Source: Planomonospora_B alba
Lineage (GTDB): Bacteria; Actinomycetota; Actinomycetes; Streptosporangiales; Streptosporangiaceae
Direction of reading: 5' to 3'
Assembly: GCF_039534085.1 (NCBI RefSeq)
Contig: NZ_BAAAUT010000008.1
Location: 95,086 to 159,085 of the forward strand
DNA length: 64,000 nt
In this document: one piece after another, positions 16,871 through 26,734 of the stretch
Layout of the letters: each line of letters begins with the position of its first letter
Numbering within the stretch: the stretch's first letter is position 1
Notes under the pieces: model-generated
Told to the model about the DNA's origin: nothing
What the model saw: only the letters and a program-made list of their open reading frames with translations
Database searches by the model: none
Program-made: the position numbers and the translations under genes

Positions 16871-16935
16871 GGCGCCGCCGGGCTCCACCGGCCTCCGGCG
16901 TCGGGCCACCGTGAGCGGACGGCCGGCCTCCGGCG

Positions 16936-17778
16936 TCAGGCCGCGGCGATGAGGGCGACCGCGGCGAGGGTGACGCCGATCCCCGCCGACTGGACGACGT
17001 TGAGCCGTTCCCCCAGCACGTAGCGGGCCAGCACCAGCGTGCTCGCCGGATAGAGCGAGGCGAGCACTCCGACCAGCGCGATCATGCCCCGCTGCCCGGC
17101 CAGCACGAACAGGATGTTGGCCACCATGTCCAGCGCCCCGGCCGTGATGATGATCGGCAGCGCGCCGCCGCTGCCGGGCCGCAGCGTGCGGCGGGTGGCC
17201 ACGGCGAGCAGGGCGATGAGCGTCACCGAGGCCAGCCGGGCGCCGACCAGCGGCCACAGGCCGCTGTCACCGGGCCCCTGCGCGATGAGGATGAAGAAGC
17301 AGCCGAAGCCCGCGCCGGCGGCCAGGGCGGCCAGGACCGGGCCGTAGCCGCCGGTGCCCCCGGCGGGCGCGGAGGAGTCGCGGCTGACCAGGACCACCGC
17401 CACCAGCGCGAGCGCGATGCCGCCCAGCGCCATCGGCTCGGGGCGCTCTCCGGCGGCCAGGCCGAACAGCACCGGCAGCGCCGCCGAGGTCGCCGCGGTG
17501 ACCGGGGCGACGACCGACATCACGCCGGTGGCGAGCGCCCGGTAGAAGAGCACCAGCGCCGCGGCCCCGGCCAGCCCGGCGGCCATGCCCCAGGCGAGCG
17601 CCGCGGGGCTGGGCGACCCGGGCAGCAGCGGCAGCGCCGCGACCACCAGGACCAGCCCGGCCAGCTGGGAGAGCACGACCACGGCCAGCACCCGTGACCG
17701 CCGGGTGGCGAGCCCGCCGAAGAAGTCCGCCGTGCCGTACACCAGTGCGCTGGCCGTGGCCAGGACAACCGCCGTCAT
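16936..17778 (-). CDS. EamA/DMT-family permease
   Basis: Ten-helix drug/metabolite transporter with two EamA repeats: the first around residues 3-130 (A-S-A-L-V-Y-G-T-A-D-F-F-G-G-L) and the second around 145-278, ending V-L-G-E-R-L-N-V-V-Q-S-A-G-I-G. 280 residues, typical. It is divergent from an XRE-cupin regulator with an 85-bp shared promoter region full of repeats, so the regulator probably controls it. Regulator-exporter pairs of this kind often deal with amino acids or toxic metabolites; the cargo is unknown. Confidence 0.85.
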   Translation of the reverse strand: MTAVVLATASALVYGTADFFGGLATRRSRVLAVVVLSQLAGLVLVVAALPLLPGSPSPAALAWGMAAGLAGAAALVLFYRALATGVMSVVAPVTAATSAALPVLFGLAAGERPEPMALGGIALALVAVVLVSRDSSAPAGGTGGYGPVLAALAAGAGFGCFFILIAQGPGDSGLWPLVGARLASVTLIALLAVATRRTLRPGSGGALPIIITAGALDMVANILFVLAGQRGMIALVGVLASLYPASTLVLARYVLGERLNVVQSAGIGVTLAAVALIAAA

Positions 17779-17800
17779 CGTTCACCTCGGTTCATTTGAA

Positions 17801-17863
17801 TGCACTCTTAGTACAGTACATTGAGCGCACTAGACTGTACATGAAGTTCACTAGACTGCACTC
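17801..17863. promoter_or_regulatory. repeat-rich operator/promoter between exporter and XRE regulator
   Basis: CACTAGACTG occurs twice (17828-17837 and 17849-17858), exactly 21 bp or two helical turns apart. A related TGCACT..TAGTACAGTACA lies at 17801-17820. The second repeat contains TAGACT (17852-17857), a TANNNT -10 that ends 6 nt before the ATG at 17864. There is no ribosome-binding site, so the regulator mRNA may be leaderless and autorepressed. Confidence 0.6.
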
Positions 17864-18439
17864 ATGGACCCCGAGACGATCACCGCCGCCATCGCCAACA
17901 ACGTCCGGGCGCAGCGGGCGCACCGGCAGATGACGCTCGACGAGCTCGCCGCGCGGTCGGGGGTGAGCCGGGGGATGCTGGTCCAGGTCGAGCAGGGGCG
18001 GACCAACCCCAGCATCAACACGCTCACCCGCATCGCGGACGCACTCGGGGTGACGGTCGCCCGGATGGTGGAGGTCTCCGACACGCCCGTGGTGCGGGTG
18101 GTGAACCCCTCCGACGTGGTGACCTTCGCGCACGGCCGGGCGAGCGCGGCGCGCCTGCTGGTCGGCACCGACGCGCCCGCGATCCTGGAGCTGTGGGACT
18201 GGCGGCTGGCCCCGGGCGACCACCACGACGGCGACGCCCATCCTCCCGGGACCCGGGAGATGCTGACCGTGCTGGAGGGGGAGCTGACCCTCACCGTCTA
18301 CGGCAGAAGCCACGTGATCGGCGCCGACGGCGCGGTGCTGTTCAGCGCCGACCGCCCGCACCGGTACGCCAACGAGGGCTCCGGGCCGCTGCGGTTCGTG
18401 ATGGTCGTCACGGAGCCCCGGGAGACCCCCGACCAATAA
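17864..18439 (+). CDS. XRE-family regulator with C-terminal cupin
   Basis: Transcriptional regulator with a helix-turn-helix at residues 10-64 (M-T-L-D-E-L-A-A-R-S-G-V-S-R-G-M-L-V-Q-V-E-Q-G-R-T-N-P) and a cupin barrel around residues 105-185 (H-P-P-G-T-R-E-M-L-T-V-L-E-G-E-L). The cupin probably senses a small ligand. 191 residues. No Shine-Dalgarno is visible before the ATG. Divergent from the EamA exporter, its likely target. The family includes SutR/PuuR-type regulators, but the ligand cannot be predicted. Confidence 0.88.
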   Translation: MDPETITAAIANNVRAQRAHRQMTLDELAARSGVSRGMLVQVEQGRTNPSINTLTRIADALGVTVARMVEVSDTPVVRVVNPSDVVTFAHGRASAARLLVGTDAPAILELWDWRLAPGDHHDGDAHPPGTREMLTVLEGELTLTVYGRSHVIGADGAVLFSADRPHRYANEGSGPLRFVMVVTEPRETPDQ

Positions 18440-18574
18440 CCCCGAAGGCCTTTTCCGTTGACTGTGGGTAGCAGCATGATTGCTCCATGCGACTTCGGAG
18501 ACTCCTGACCGGCGCGCCGGATCCGTCTCGCCCCGCTCCCCTCGTCCCGCCGCGTACGGACCGGAGGGGCCGCC

Positions 18575-18880
18575 GTGGGTGAGCGGGAGGGCGCGGTGGC
18601 CGCTCTCCGCGCGGAGCTGGCCCGACTCGGTGTCACCGACGCCTGCGAGATCGGGGACGGAGTCACGCTCTCCGTCTGGCTCGGCCTGGTCGTCCGCTTC
18701 CGGGATGGCTTCTACCGGTGGCAGGAGGGGCAGGTGAGACAGCGGCATCTGGGTACAGATCCGACAGGATGTGCCATTCGGGTGGCGCGCAGATACGCCG
18801 AGCTGCAGACCGACGTCCCGCTCTGGTGGGAGGGACTGGCCAAGGTCTTGCGAAGGGATGCGGCGCAGGGGCCCTCCTGA
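18575..18880 (+). CDS. small hypothetical protein
   Basis: I do not recognise this 101-residue protein. It starts with GTG preceded by GGAGGGG 5 nt upstream, a strong ribosome-binding site. It has an N-terminal amphipathic helix (E-G-A-V-A-A-L-R-A-E-L-A-R-L-G), then a compact aromatic segment L-V-V-R-F-R-D-G-F-Y-R-W-Q and a final W-W-E-G-L-A-K-V-L. No signal peptide or membrane segment. The deacetylase gene begins 26 nt downstream, so they may be co-transcribed. Confidence 0.65.
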   Translation: MGEREGAVAALRAELARLGVTDACEIGDGVTLSVWLGLVVRFRDGFYRWQEGQVRQRHLGTDPTGCAIRVARRYAELQTDVPLWWEGLAKVLRRDAAQGPS

Positions 18881-18906
18881 CCGCCGCGCTGCTTCCGGGA
18901 GGACGT

Positions 18907-19674
18907 ATGCGGGTGTGGATCGCGCCGTTGGCGGTGCTGCTCGGGATCGGAGCCCCCTCCGTCCCGCCCCCGCCGCCGGATCCGGAGACGCTCTCCGGGA
19001 ACCTCATCGAGATCCAGCCGCAGTGGCCCGGGAGGGGGTTCCCCGTCCCGCCCCCGGCGCGCAGGATCGACTGCGCGACGGCCAGGTGCGTGGCGCTCAC
19101 CTTCGACGACGGCCCCGGCGAGCACACCGCGTCGCTGCTCGACACCCTCGCCGAACACCGCGCCCGGGCGACCTTCTTCGTGATCGGCGAGACGGTCGCC
19201 GCCGGCGACGGGAGGGACCTGCGCCGCATGGTGGCCGACGGGCACGAGCTGGGCAACCACTCCTGGAGCCACGCGGACCTCGCCGCGCTGCCGGAGGACG
19301 GGATCGCCGACGAGCTGCGCCGGACGCAGGAGGCCGTGCGGCGCGTCACCGGGGTGCGGATGGTCTTCATGCGCCCGCCGTACGGCGCCACCGACGACCG
19401 GGTCGCCGCGACGAGCAGGCGCGAGGGACTGGCCCAGATCCTGTGGAACGTCGACACCCTCGACTGGCTGGAGCGCGACGGCCCGTCCCTGCTGCGCCGC
19501 GCGGGGGCGGCCGAGCCCGGATCCATCGTGCTGATGCACGACATCCACCGTGAGACGGTCGAGGCCGTGCCCCGGCTGCTGAAGGACCTGGCGGCCAGGG
19601 GCTACACGTCCGTGACGCTCTCGGAGCTGTACGGCCGCGCGCTGACGCCCGGTCAGGCCTACCTCAGGCGGTGA
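18907..19674 (+). CDS. secreted polysaccharide deacetylase (CE4/NodB domain)
   Basis: Carbohydrate esterase family 4 protein, likely removing N-acetyl groups from peptidoglycan or chitin. A short signal peptide (MRVWIAPLAVLLGIGAPSVP) precedes a proline-rich spacer. The NodB domain shows motif 1 T-F-D-D-G-P near residue 66 (the second Asp is a metal ligand), motif 2 H-E-L-G-N-H-S-W-S-H supplying the two histidines, motif 3 R-P-P-Y-G, and the late L-M-H-D histidine. The ATG at 18907 is preceded by GGGAGG and gives an exported 255-residue protein; the longer in-frame ORF is not signal-like. Confidence 0.9.
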   Translation: MRVWIAPLAVLLGIGAPSVPPPPPDPETLSGNLIEIQPQWPGRGFPVPPPARRIDCATARCVALTFDDGPGEHTASLLDTLAEHRARATFFVIGETVAAGDGRDLRRMVADGHELGNHSWSHADLAALPEDGIADELRRTQEAVRRVTGVRMVFMRPPYGATDDRVAATSRREGLAQILWNVDTLDWLERDGPSLLRRAGAAEPGSIVLMHDIHRETVEAVPRLLKDLAARGYTSVTLSELYGRALTPGQAYLRR

Positions 19675-19775
19675 CCGGCGCCCCCGGTCGGCCGCCGGTC
19701 GTCGGCCGGCGTCCGGCGGCCGGGCGCCGGTGGAACGGCCGGTTTCCGTCGGCGGCCGCTGAGACCATGGGGCAC

Positions 19776-20411
19776 ATGAGTTTCAGCGGTTTCCCGGACG
19801 AGGCCTTCATGTTCTACGAGGGCCTGGAGGCGGACAACTCCAAGATCTACTGGACGCGGCACAAGGCCCGCTACGAGGAGGCGGTGCGGGCGCCGATGGC
19901 CGCGCTGGGGGAGGAACTGGAGGCGGAGTTCGGCCCGGTGCACCTGTTCCGGCCCTACCGCGACGTCCGCTTCGCCCGGGACAAGTCGCCCTACAAGACC
20001 CACCAGGGGGCCTTCGCCGCGACCGGCGAGGCCACCGGTTACTACGTGCAGCTCGACGCCGCCGGCCTCTACGCCGGGGCGGGCACCTACTCCGTCCAGG
20101 GGGAGCGGCTGGCCCGCTACCGCGAGGCGGTGGACGAGGAGATCACCGGGGTCCCGCTGGCGAGGATCGTCGGCGAGATCCGCGCCGCGGGCCACACGAT
20201 CGAGGGCGACCGGCTCAAGACCCGGCCCCGCGGGTTCCCGGAGGACCACCCGCGGCTGGAGCTGCTGCGGCACCGCTCCCTGTACGCGGGCCGCCGGTTC
20301 GAGCCCGAACCCTGGGTGCACACCCCCGAGGTCGTCGAGCGCGTCCGCGCCGTCTGGCGCGACCTCGCCCCGCTGGTGGAGTGGCTGACCGCGCACGTCC
20401 CCGGAGACTAG
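19776..20411 (+). CDS. DUF2461 family protein
   Basis: Member of the DUF2461 (TIGR02453) family of unknown function, recognised by F-P-D-E-A-F-M-F-Y-E-G-L near the start and R-P-Y-R-D-V-R-F-A-R-D-K-S-P-Y-K-T around residues 57-73. 211 residues from the ATG at 19776; an ATG nine bases upstream is equally possible. No signal or membrane segment, so cytosolic. It stands alone between the deacetylase and the converging sodC. Confidence 0.82.
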   Translation: MSFSGFPDEAFMFYEGLEADNSKIYWTRHKARYEEAVRAPMAALGEELEAEFGPVHLFRPYRDVRFARDKSPYKTHQGAFAATGEATGYYVQLDAAGLYAGAGTYSVQGERLARYREAVDEEITGVPLARIVGEIRAAGHTIEGDRLKTRPRGFPEDHPRLELLRHRSLYAGRRFEPEPWVHTPEVVERVRAVWRDLAPLVEWLTAHVPGD

Positions 20412-20555
20412 GGTCCGCCCCGGTCTCCGCCCGGGCCGGGGCGCCGGGCCGGGGCGCCGGGCCGGCCGTACGTCCTCGGGCGTGCTCCGGGCCCCGGCGG
20501 TCACCGGGGCCCGGAGGCGGCCCTCCCGGGCGGAGGGCGGCGCCGAGGGGGCGGA

Positions 20556-20645
20556 GCCGGGCGATCGTGCCGCAGGCGAGGGGGTGAAGACGCCGGTCGG
20601 CGCGTGATGACCGGAGTCAGCGCCGGGCGATCGTGCCGCAGGCGA
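20556..20645. repeat. 24-bp direct repeat duplicating the sodC 3' end
   Basis: An identical 24-bp stretch occurs at 20556-20579 and 20622-20645, 66 bp apart. The copy at 20622 is the end of sodC, coding for the C-terminal I-A-C-G-T-I-A-R; the other lies after the stop, and on the sodC strand reads A-C-G-T-I-A-R in the same frame. This looks like a partial duplication of the gene end. Confidence 0.7.
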
Positions 20646-21420
20646 TGCGCCGGCCGGAGTCGCCGGCCTCCAGTGTCTCGGCGTCGGGGCCCTTGCGGGG
20701 CGAGTCGGCGTCGGGGCCGACCCGGCCGCCGGGGGCGGGGCTGGCCGTGTCCCCGCCGTGGCTGTAGCGGTCGGGGATGTTGGCCTGGTTGTCGGGCTTC
20801 TCGTGGACGATGACGGCGGTTCCGTCGGCGTCGAGGAGCTGGTCGACGCGGAAGCGGTCGGTGACGAAGGAGGCGGTCCCGCCGCCGTTCCGGTCGACCA
20901 GCAGGTCCGGCATGTCGCCGTTGTGGTCGGGGTGGGAGGCCGACTCGAAGCTGAGGTGCGGGCCCGCGTCGGCGAACGGGCTGCCGGTCGCGGGGTCGAC
21001 AGCGTCCGGATCGCACACGCCCTTGCCGTGCAGGTGGAAGCCGTGGAACCCGGCGGGCAGCCCCGTGACGGTCACGGTGACCACGGACCTGCCGTTCTCC
21101 TCCTCGACGCTGAACGAGCCGACGGACTTGCCGTCCACGTCCTTCAGCTCGGCCTGGGCCGAGGCGCCCGCGGCCCCGGGGGAGCCGCCCTGGTCCGTCC
21201 CGGCCGGCGAGGGGGAGCCCCCGGGAGCCGGCGACTCGTCCTCGCCGGTCGGGGTCGGCGCGACCTCGTCGGCGGTGTCGTCCGGGGCCGGATCCCGTCC
21301 CGCCGTGTCGGTCGGCATCGGCGCGTCGGGCGGCTGGGGCGACGTCGCGGTCGCCGGGCCGATGGCGAGCGCCCCCGCGCCCAGAGTGGCGGCCAGGGCC
21401 AGATGCGGTGTGCGAAGCAT
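20617..21420 (-). CDS. sodC: exported Cu/Zn superoxide dismutase family protein
   Basis: Extracytoplasmic dismutation of superoxide. The signal peptide is MLRTPHLALAATLGAGALA, followed by a long Pro/Thr/Asp/Ser-rich linker to about residue 90 and then the SOD fold. Copper ligands are in G-F-H-G-F-H-L-H-G; the metal-bridging and zinc region is A-G-P-H-L..A-S-H-P-D-H-N-G-D; a further copper histidine is in V-I-V-H-E-K-P-D. Cysteines in G-V-C-D and I-A-C-G-T-I can form the family disulfide. I took the ATG at 21420, where the signal peptide begins and GGGGGAA lies upstream; the longer frame is low-complexity. 267 residues. Confidence 0.88.
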   Translation of the reverse strand: MLRTPHLALAATLGAGALAIGPATATSPQPPDAPMPTDTAGRDPAPDDTADEVAPTPTGEDESPAPGGSPSPAGTDQGGSPGAAGASAQAELKDVDGKSVGSFSVEEENGRSVVTVTVTGLPAGFHGFHLHGKGVCDPDAVDPATGSPFADAGPHLSFESASHPDHNGDMPDLLVDRNGGGTASFVTDRFRVDQLLDADGTAVIVHEKPDNQANIPDRYSHGGDTASPAPGGRVGPDADSPRKGPDAETLEAGDSGRRIACGTIARR

Positions 21421-21634
21421 GGACTTCCCCCGTGTGTCGTGGCTGCGCTCCGCCTTCCGCGGTCCTCGGCGGTCCTCGGCGGCCCGGCGTGGCCCTTCGC
21501 GGTCCCCTCCGCGGTCCTCGGTGGTCCCGGGCGGCCCGTCGTGGTCCTCCGCGACCTTCGCCCGGGCGGCACGGGGCGGAGCAGAGAGCTCGCCTGTCTC
21601 CATACCTCAGGAGTCGCCGGCAATGCCCTCGATA

Positions 21635-21648
21635 TCCCCTATAGGGGA
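21635..21648. promoter_or_regulatory. perfect palindrome upstream of sodC
   Basis: TCCCCTATAGGGGA is a perfect 14-bp palindrome about 215 bp upstream of the sodC start. TAGGGGA recurs at 21660-21666, after an AAAAGGGTTTT dyad. The setting suggests an operator or promoter for sodC, but no -10/-35 pair is certain. Confidence 0.45.
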
Positions 21649-21694
21649 CAAAAGGGTTTTAGGGGAACGCGTGGAAGTTTCAGGGCAACACGCG

Positions 21695-21738
21695 GAAGGG
21701 GCGGGTGCCCTCCCGTGCGGGAGGGCACCCGCCCCTTC
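21695..21738 (-). terminator. strong hairpin terminator after typA
   Basis: A perfect 20-bp stem (21695-21714 with 21719-21738) and a GTGC loop begin 25 nt after the typA stop. There is no T-tract. It could also insulate sodC upstream sequence from typA read-through. Confidence 0.8.
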
Positions 21739-21763
21739 ACCGAGGACCGGCCGCCGCGGGCGG

Positions 21764-23617
<1,854 letters not shown>

Positions 23618-23667
23618 GTTGAAGTCTCACTCTGTGGTCGTGGGGCTGACCGCGGACGTGCGGCCGC

Positions 23668-23697
23668 ATTATTTTAGTTGATTCCAGCCTTCTTCAA
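23668..23697 (-). promoter_or_regulatory. candidate typA promoter
   Basis: On the minus strand TTGAAG (23697-23692) is followed by TAAAAT (15-bp gap) and AATAAT (18-bp gap). It is the only AT-rich stretch in the interval and lies 50-80 nt before the typA start. Confidence 0.45.
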
Positions 23698-23901
23698 CGC
23701 GTTCTCGGCCCCCTGCCCTTCCCGTTCACCCTCCGGAAACCCGGAGGACCACCGCGCCGCCACCCGCCGGCACCCGTCCGGCACCCCGGACGCGGGTCCG
23801 CCGCCGACCGCGTCCGGGCCGCTCGCGGGCAGGTGGAGGCCGGCGGCGGGCCGGGCGGAGGCGGGGCGCGGTCCGGGTGGGGCGGCGCCTAAGCTCGCCC
23901 C

Positions 23902-24651
23902 ATGTCTTTCGCCCCCTCCTTCCCCGTGATGCTCAGGACCCGGGACAACGTACGGATCGACGCCGCGCACACCCCGCCGCGGCACGACGGCGACCTCGCG
24001 ATCGTGCTGGCGCACGGCTTCACCGGATCGTTCCGCTCCCGCACCACCCGGCGCATCGTCCACGTGCTCAGCGGGTTCGGCGGCGTGATCGCGTTCGACT
24101 TCCGGGGGCACGGCCGCTCCGGCGGCGAGACGACCGTGGGGGACCTGGAGATCCACGACCTGGACGCGGCGGTGCGGCACGCGCGGGTGACCGGCTACTC
24201 CCGGGTGGTGACCATGGGGTTCTCCATGGGCGGAGCGGTGGCGCTGCGCCAGGCCGCCCTCCTGCGCGGGGTGGACGGGGTGGTCGCGGTCAGCGCGCCC
24301 GCGCGCTGGTACTACCGCGGCACCCGGCCGATGCGGCAGGTCCACTGGGCGATCGAGCACCCGGCCGGGCGTCTGGCGGCGCGGCTGGGGAAGCGGACGC
24401 GGATCGCCCGGGGCGGGTGGGACCCGCTCCCGCTGGCGCCCTACGAGGCGGCCGCGCGGATCTCGCCGGTGCCGCTGCTCGTCGTGCACGGCGACGCCGA
24501 CACGTTCTTCCCGCTCGACCACCCGCACCAGATCCACGACGCCGCCCGGGACCCCAAGGAGCTGTGGATCGAGCCCGGTTACGGTCACGCGGAAACGGCC
24601 GCCACGCCGGACCTGATCCGCCGGATCGGGCGGTGGGCGGCCATGGTTTAG
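23902..24651 (+). CDS. alpha/beta hydrolase
   Basis: Cytosolic serine hydrolase of unknown substrate, 249 residues. The nucleophile elbow G-F-S-M-G-G is near residues 110-115, the oxyanion strand is L-A-H-G-F-T-G-S, the acid is in H-G-D-A-D-T-F-F-P, and the histidine lies in G-Y-G-H-A-E-T near residue 230. The D-F-R-G-H-G-R-S-G motif places it among esterase/lipase-like hydrolases. It ends 43 nt before pta and may share its transcript. Confidence 0.82.
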   Translation: MSFAPSFPVMLRTRDNVRIDAAHTPPRHDGDLAIVLAHGFTGSFRSRTTRRIVHVLSGFGGVIAFDFRGHGRSGGETTVGDLEIHDLDAAVRHARVTGYSRVVTMGFSMGGAVALRQAALLRGVDGVVAVSAPARWYYRGTRPMRQVHWAIEHPAGRLAARLGKRTRIARGGWDPLPLAPYEAAARISPVPLLVVHGDADTFFPLDHPHQIHDAARDPKELWIEPGYGHAETAATPDLIRRIGRWAAMV

Positions 24652-24694
24652 TCCTGGTACGGACGGCAAATGGTCGAGGCGGGGGTAAGCGCAC

Positions 24695-26734
24695 ATGCGG
24701 AGCATCTACGTGGCGGGTCTCGGCCCCGGTGACGGGCGGCAGATCGTCGAGCTCGGCCTGATGGAGCTGCTGACCCGCCGGGCCGGCCGGACCGGGGTGT
24801 TCCGGCCGATCGCCCGGGGCGAGCACGCCTCGGAACTGCTCGACGACAGATACCGCCCCGCGGCCTCGTCGATCGGCGTGACCGCCGACGAGGCGGCCGA
24901 GATCTACGCCCGGCACGGGAGCGAGGAGCTCATCGGCCGCCTCGTCGCCCGCTTCCACACCATGGAGCACGAGTGCGACGCGCTGCTGGTGCTGGGCAGC
25001 TCCTTCGCCACCGACGACCTCCCCCGCGAGCTGGCCTTCAACGCCCGCCTCGCCGCCGAGTTCGGCGCCCCGGTGATCGTGGTGGTGGGCGCGCACGCCG
25101 ACGGGCCCGGCGAGATCGCGCGGGAGATGCGCACCGGCTACCAGGTCTTCTCCGACCTGGGCTGCACGGTCCTGGCGGTGATCGCCAACCGGGTTCCGCC
25201 CGGCATGGCCGTCGAACCCGACCTGCCGGTGCCGTACTACGTCATCCCCGAGCACCCGTCGCTGTCGGCGCCGACCGTGGCCCAGGTGGCGGAGGCGGTG
25301 GAGGCCAAGCAGGTCCTGGGTGACGACGACGGGCTGCTCCGGGACGTGAACGGGTTCGTCTTCGGCGGCGCCACGCTCCCCACGCTCCTGTCGCACCTGG
25401 TGGACGGGGCGCTGCTGCTCACCCCCGGCGACCGGGCCGACCTGCTGCTGGCCGCCGCGGCGGCGGAGGCCGCGGGCACCGTACGGCCGGCGGGCGTGGT
25501 GCTGACGCTGGGCGAGGTGCCCCCCGAGGGGGTGCGGGAGCTCACCTCGCGGCTGGCCCCCGGCCTGCCCGTGCTGTCGGCGCAGGCCGGCAGCTTCGCC
25601 GTCGCCACCACGCTGGGCCACCTGGAGGGGCGGCTCACCGCGGAGAACCCCCGCAAGATCGAGACGGCGCTGGGCCACTTCGAGGCGCACGTCGACACCG
25701 CCGACCTCGCCGACCGCATCGCGCTGGCCCGCTCCGAGCGGGTCACCCCGATGATGTTCGAGCACATGCTTCTGGAGCGGGCGCGTGCCGACCGCAGGCA
25801 CATCGTGCTGCCGGAGGGCGGGGACGACCGCATCCTGCGGGCCGCCGACCTCCTCCTCCGCCGCGGCATCGTGGACCTCACCCTGCTGGGCCGGGAGGAG
25901 GCGGTCCGGCGGCGGATCACCGAGCTCGGCCTCGACCTGGAGGGGGTGGCGGTGGTCGACCCGGTGACCTCGCCGCTGCGCGACGACTTCGCCGAGGAGT
26001 ACGCCCGGATCCGGGCGCACAAGGGCGTCGCCCTCGACCGGGCGCGGGACGCGCTGACCGACGTCAACTTCTTCGGCACGATGATGCTGCACCGGGGCCT
26101 GGTGGACGGCATGGTCTCCGGCGCCGCGCACACCACGGCCGCCACGATCCTGCCCGCCTTCCAGATCATCCGGACGGTCCCGGGCACGTCGATCGTCTCC
26201 TCGGTGTTCTTCATGTGCCTGGCCGACCGGGTGCTCGTCTACGGCGACTGCGCGGTCAACCCCGACCCGGACGCCGAGCAGCTCGCCGACATCGCCATCT
26301 CCTCGGCCCGTACGGCACGGCGCTTCGGCGTCGAGCCGCGGGTGGCGATGCTGTCGTACTCGACGGGCCGCTCCGGCAGCGGCGCCGACGTGGACAAGGT
26401 GCGCGAGGCCACCGCCAGGGTCGCCGAGCGGGCACCCGACCTGCTGGTCGAGGGCCCCATCCAGTACGACGCGGCGGTCGACCCCCGGGTCGCCGCGGCC
26501 AAGCTGCCCGGCTCGCAGGTGGCGGGGCGGGCGACCGTGCTGATCTTCCCGGACCTCAACACCGGCAACAACACCTACAAGGCGGTGCAGCGCTCCGCCG
26601 GGGCGGTCGCGGTCGGCCCGGTCCTGCAGGGACTGCGCAAGCCGGTCAACGACCTGTCGCGCGGCGCGCTGGTCACCGACATCGTCAGCACGGTGGCCAT
26701 CACCGCCGTCCAGGCCCAGGGGGATCCCCGATGA
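24695..26734 (+). CDS. pta: phosphate acetyltransferase
   Basis: Converts acetyl-CoA + Pi to acetyl phosphate + CoA. At 679 residues it is the long form: an N-terminal P-loop-like/BioD-like domain (R-S-I-Y-V-A-G-L-G-P-G-D-G; the canonical GKS is not seen), a central DRTGG domain around 220-330, and the C-terminal PTA_PTB catalytic domain from about 350 (E-R-A-R-A-D-R-R-H-I-V-L-P-E-G ... S-G-A-A-H-T-T-A-A-T ... Y-S-T-G-R-S-G-S-G). The stop overlaps the ackA start (ATGA), so the pair is translationally coupled. Confidence 0.95.
   Translation: MRSIYVAGLGPGDGRQIVELGLMELLTRRAGRTGVFRPIARGEHASELLDDRYRPAASSIGVTADEAAEIYARHGSEELIGRLVARFHTMEHECDALLVLGSSFATDDLPRELAFNARLAAEFGAPVIVVVGAHADGPGEIAREMRTGYQVFSDLGCTVLAVIANRVPPGMAVEPDLPVPYYVIPEHPSLSAPTVAQVAEAVEAKQVLGDDDGLLRDVNGFVFGGATLPTLLSHLVDGALLLTPGDRADLLLAAAAAEAAGTVRPAGVVLTLGEVPPEGVRELTSRLAPGLPVLSAQAGSFAVATTLGHLEGRLTAENPRKIETALGHFEAHVDTADLADRIALARSERVTPMMFEHMLLERARADRRHIVLPEGGDDRILRAADLLLRRGIVDLTLLGREEAVRRRITELGLDLEGVAVVDPVTSPLRDDFAEEYARIRAHKGVALDRARDALTDVNFFGTMMLHRGLVDGMVSGAAHTTAATILPAFQIIRTVPGTSIVSSVFFMCLADRVLVYGDCAVNPDPDAEQLADIAISSARTARRFGVEPRVAMLSYSTGRSGSGADVDKVREATARVAERAPDLLVEGPIQYDAAVDPRVAAAKLPGSQVAGRATVLIFPDLNTGNNTYKAVQRSAGAVAVGPVLQGLRKPVNDLSRGALVTDIVSTVAITAVQAQGDPR

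Noticed and set aside
18487..18582. A 31-codon ORF overlapping the start of the small gene at 18575
   Set aside because: No ribosome-binding site and an Arg/Pro-rich product. It could be a leader peptide, but nothing in the sequence supports it.
21421..21603. An N-terminal extension of SodC from an ATG at 21603
   Set aside because: The extension is Arg/Glu/Gly-rich and repetitive (GGTCCTCGG units), while a proper signal peptide and ribosome-binding site begin at 21420.
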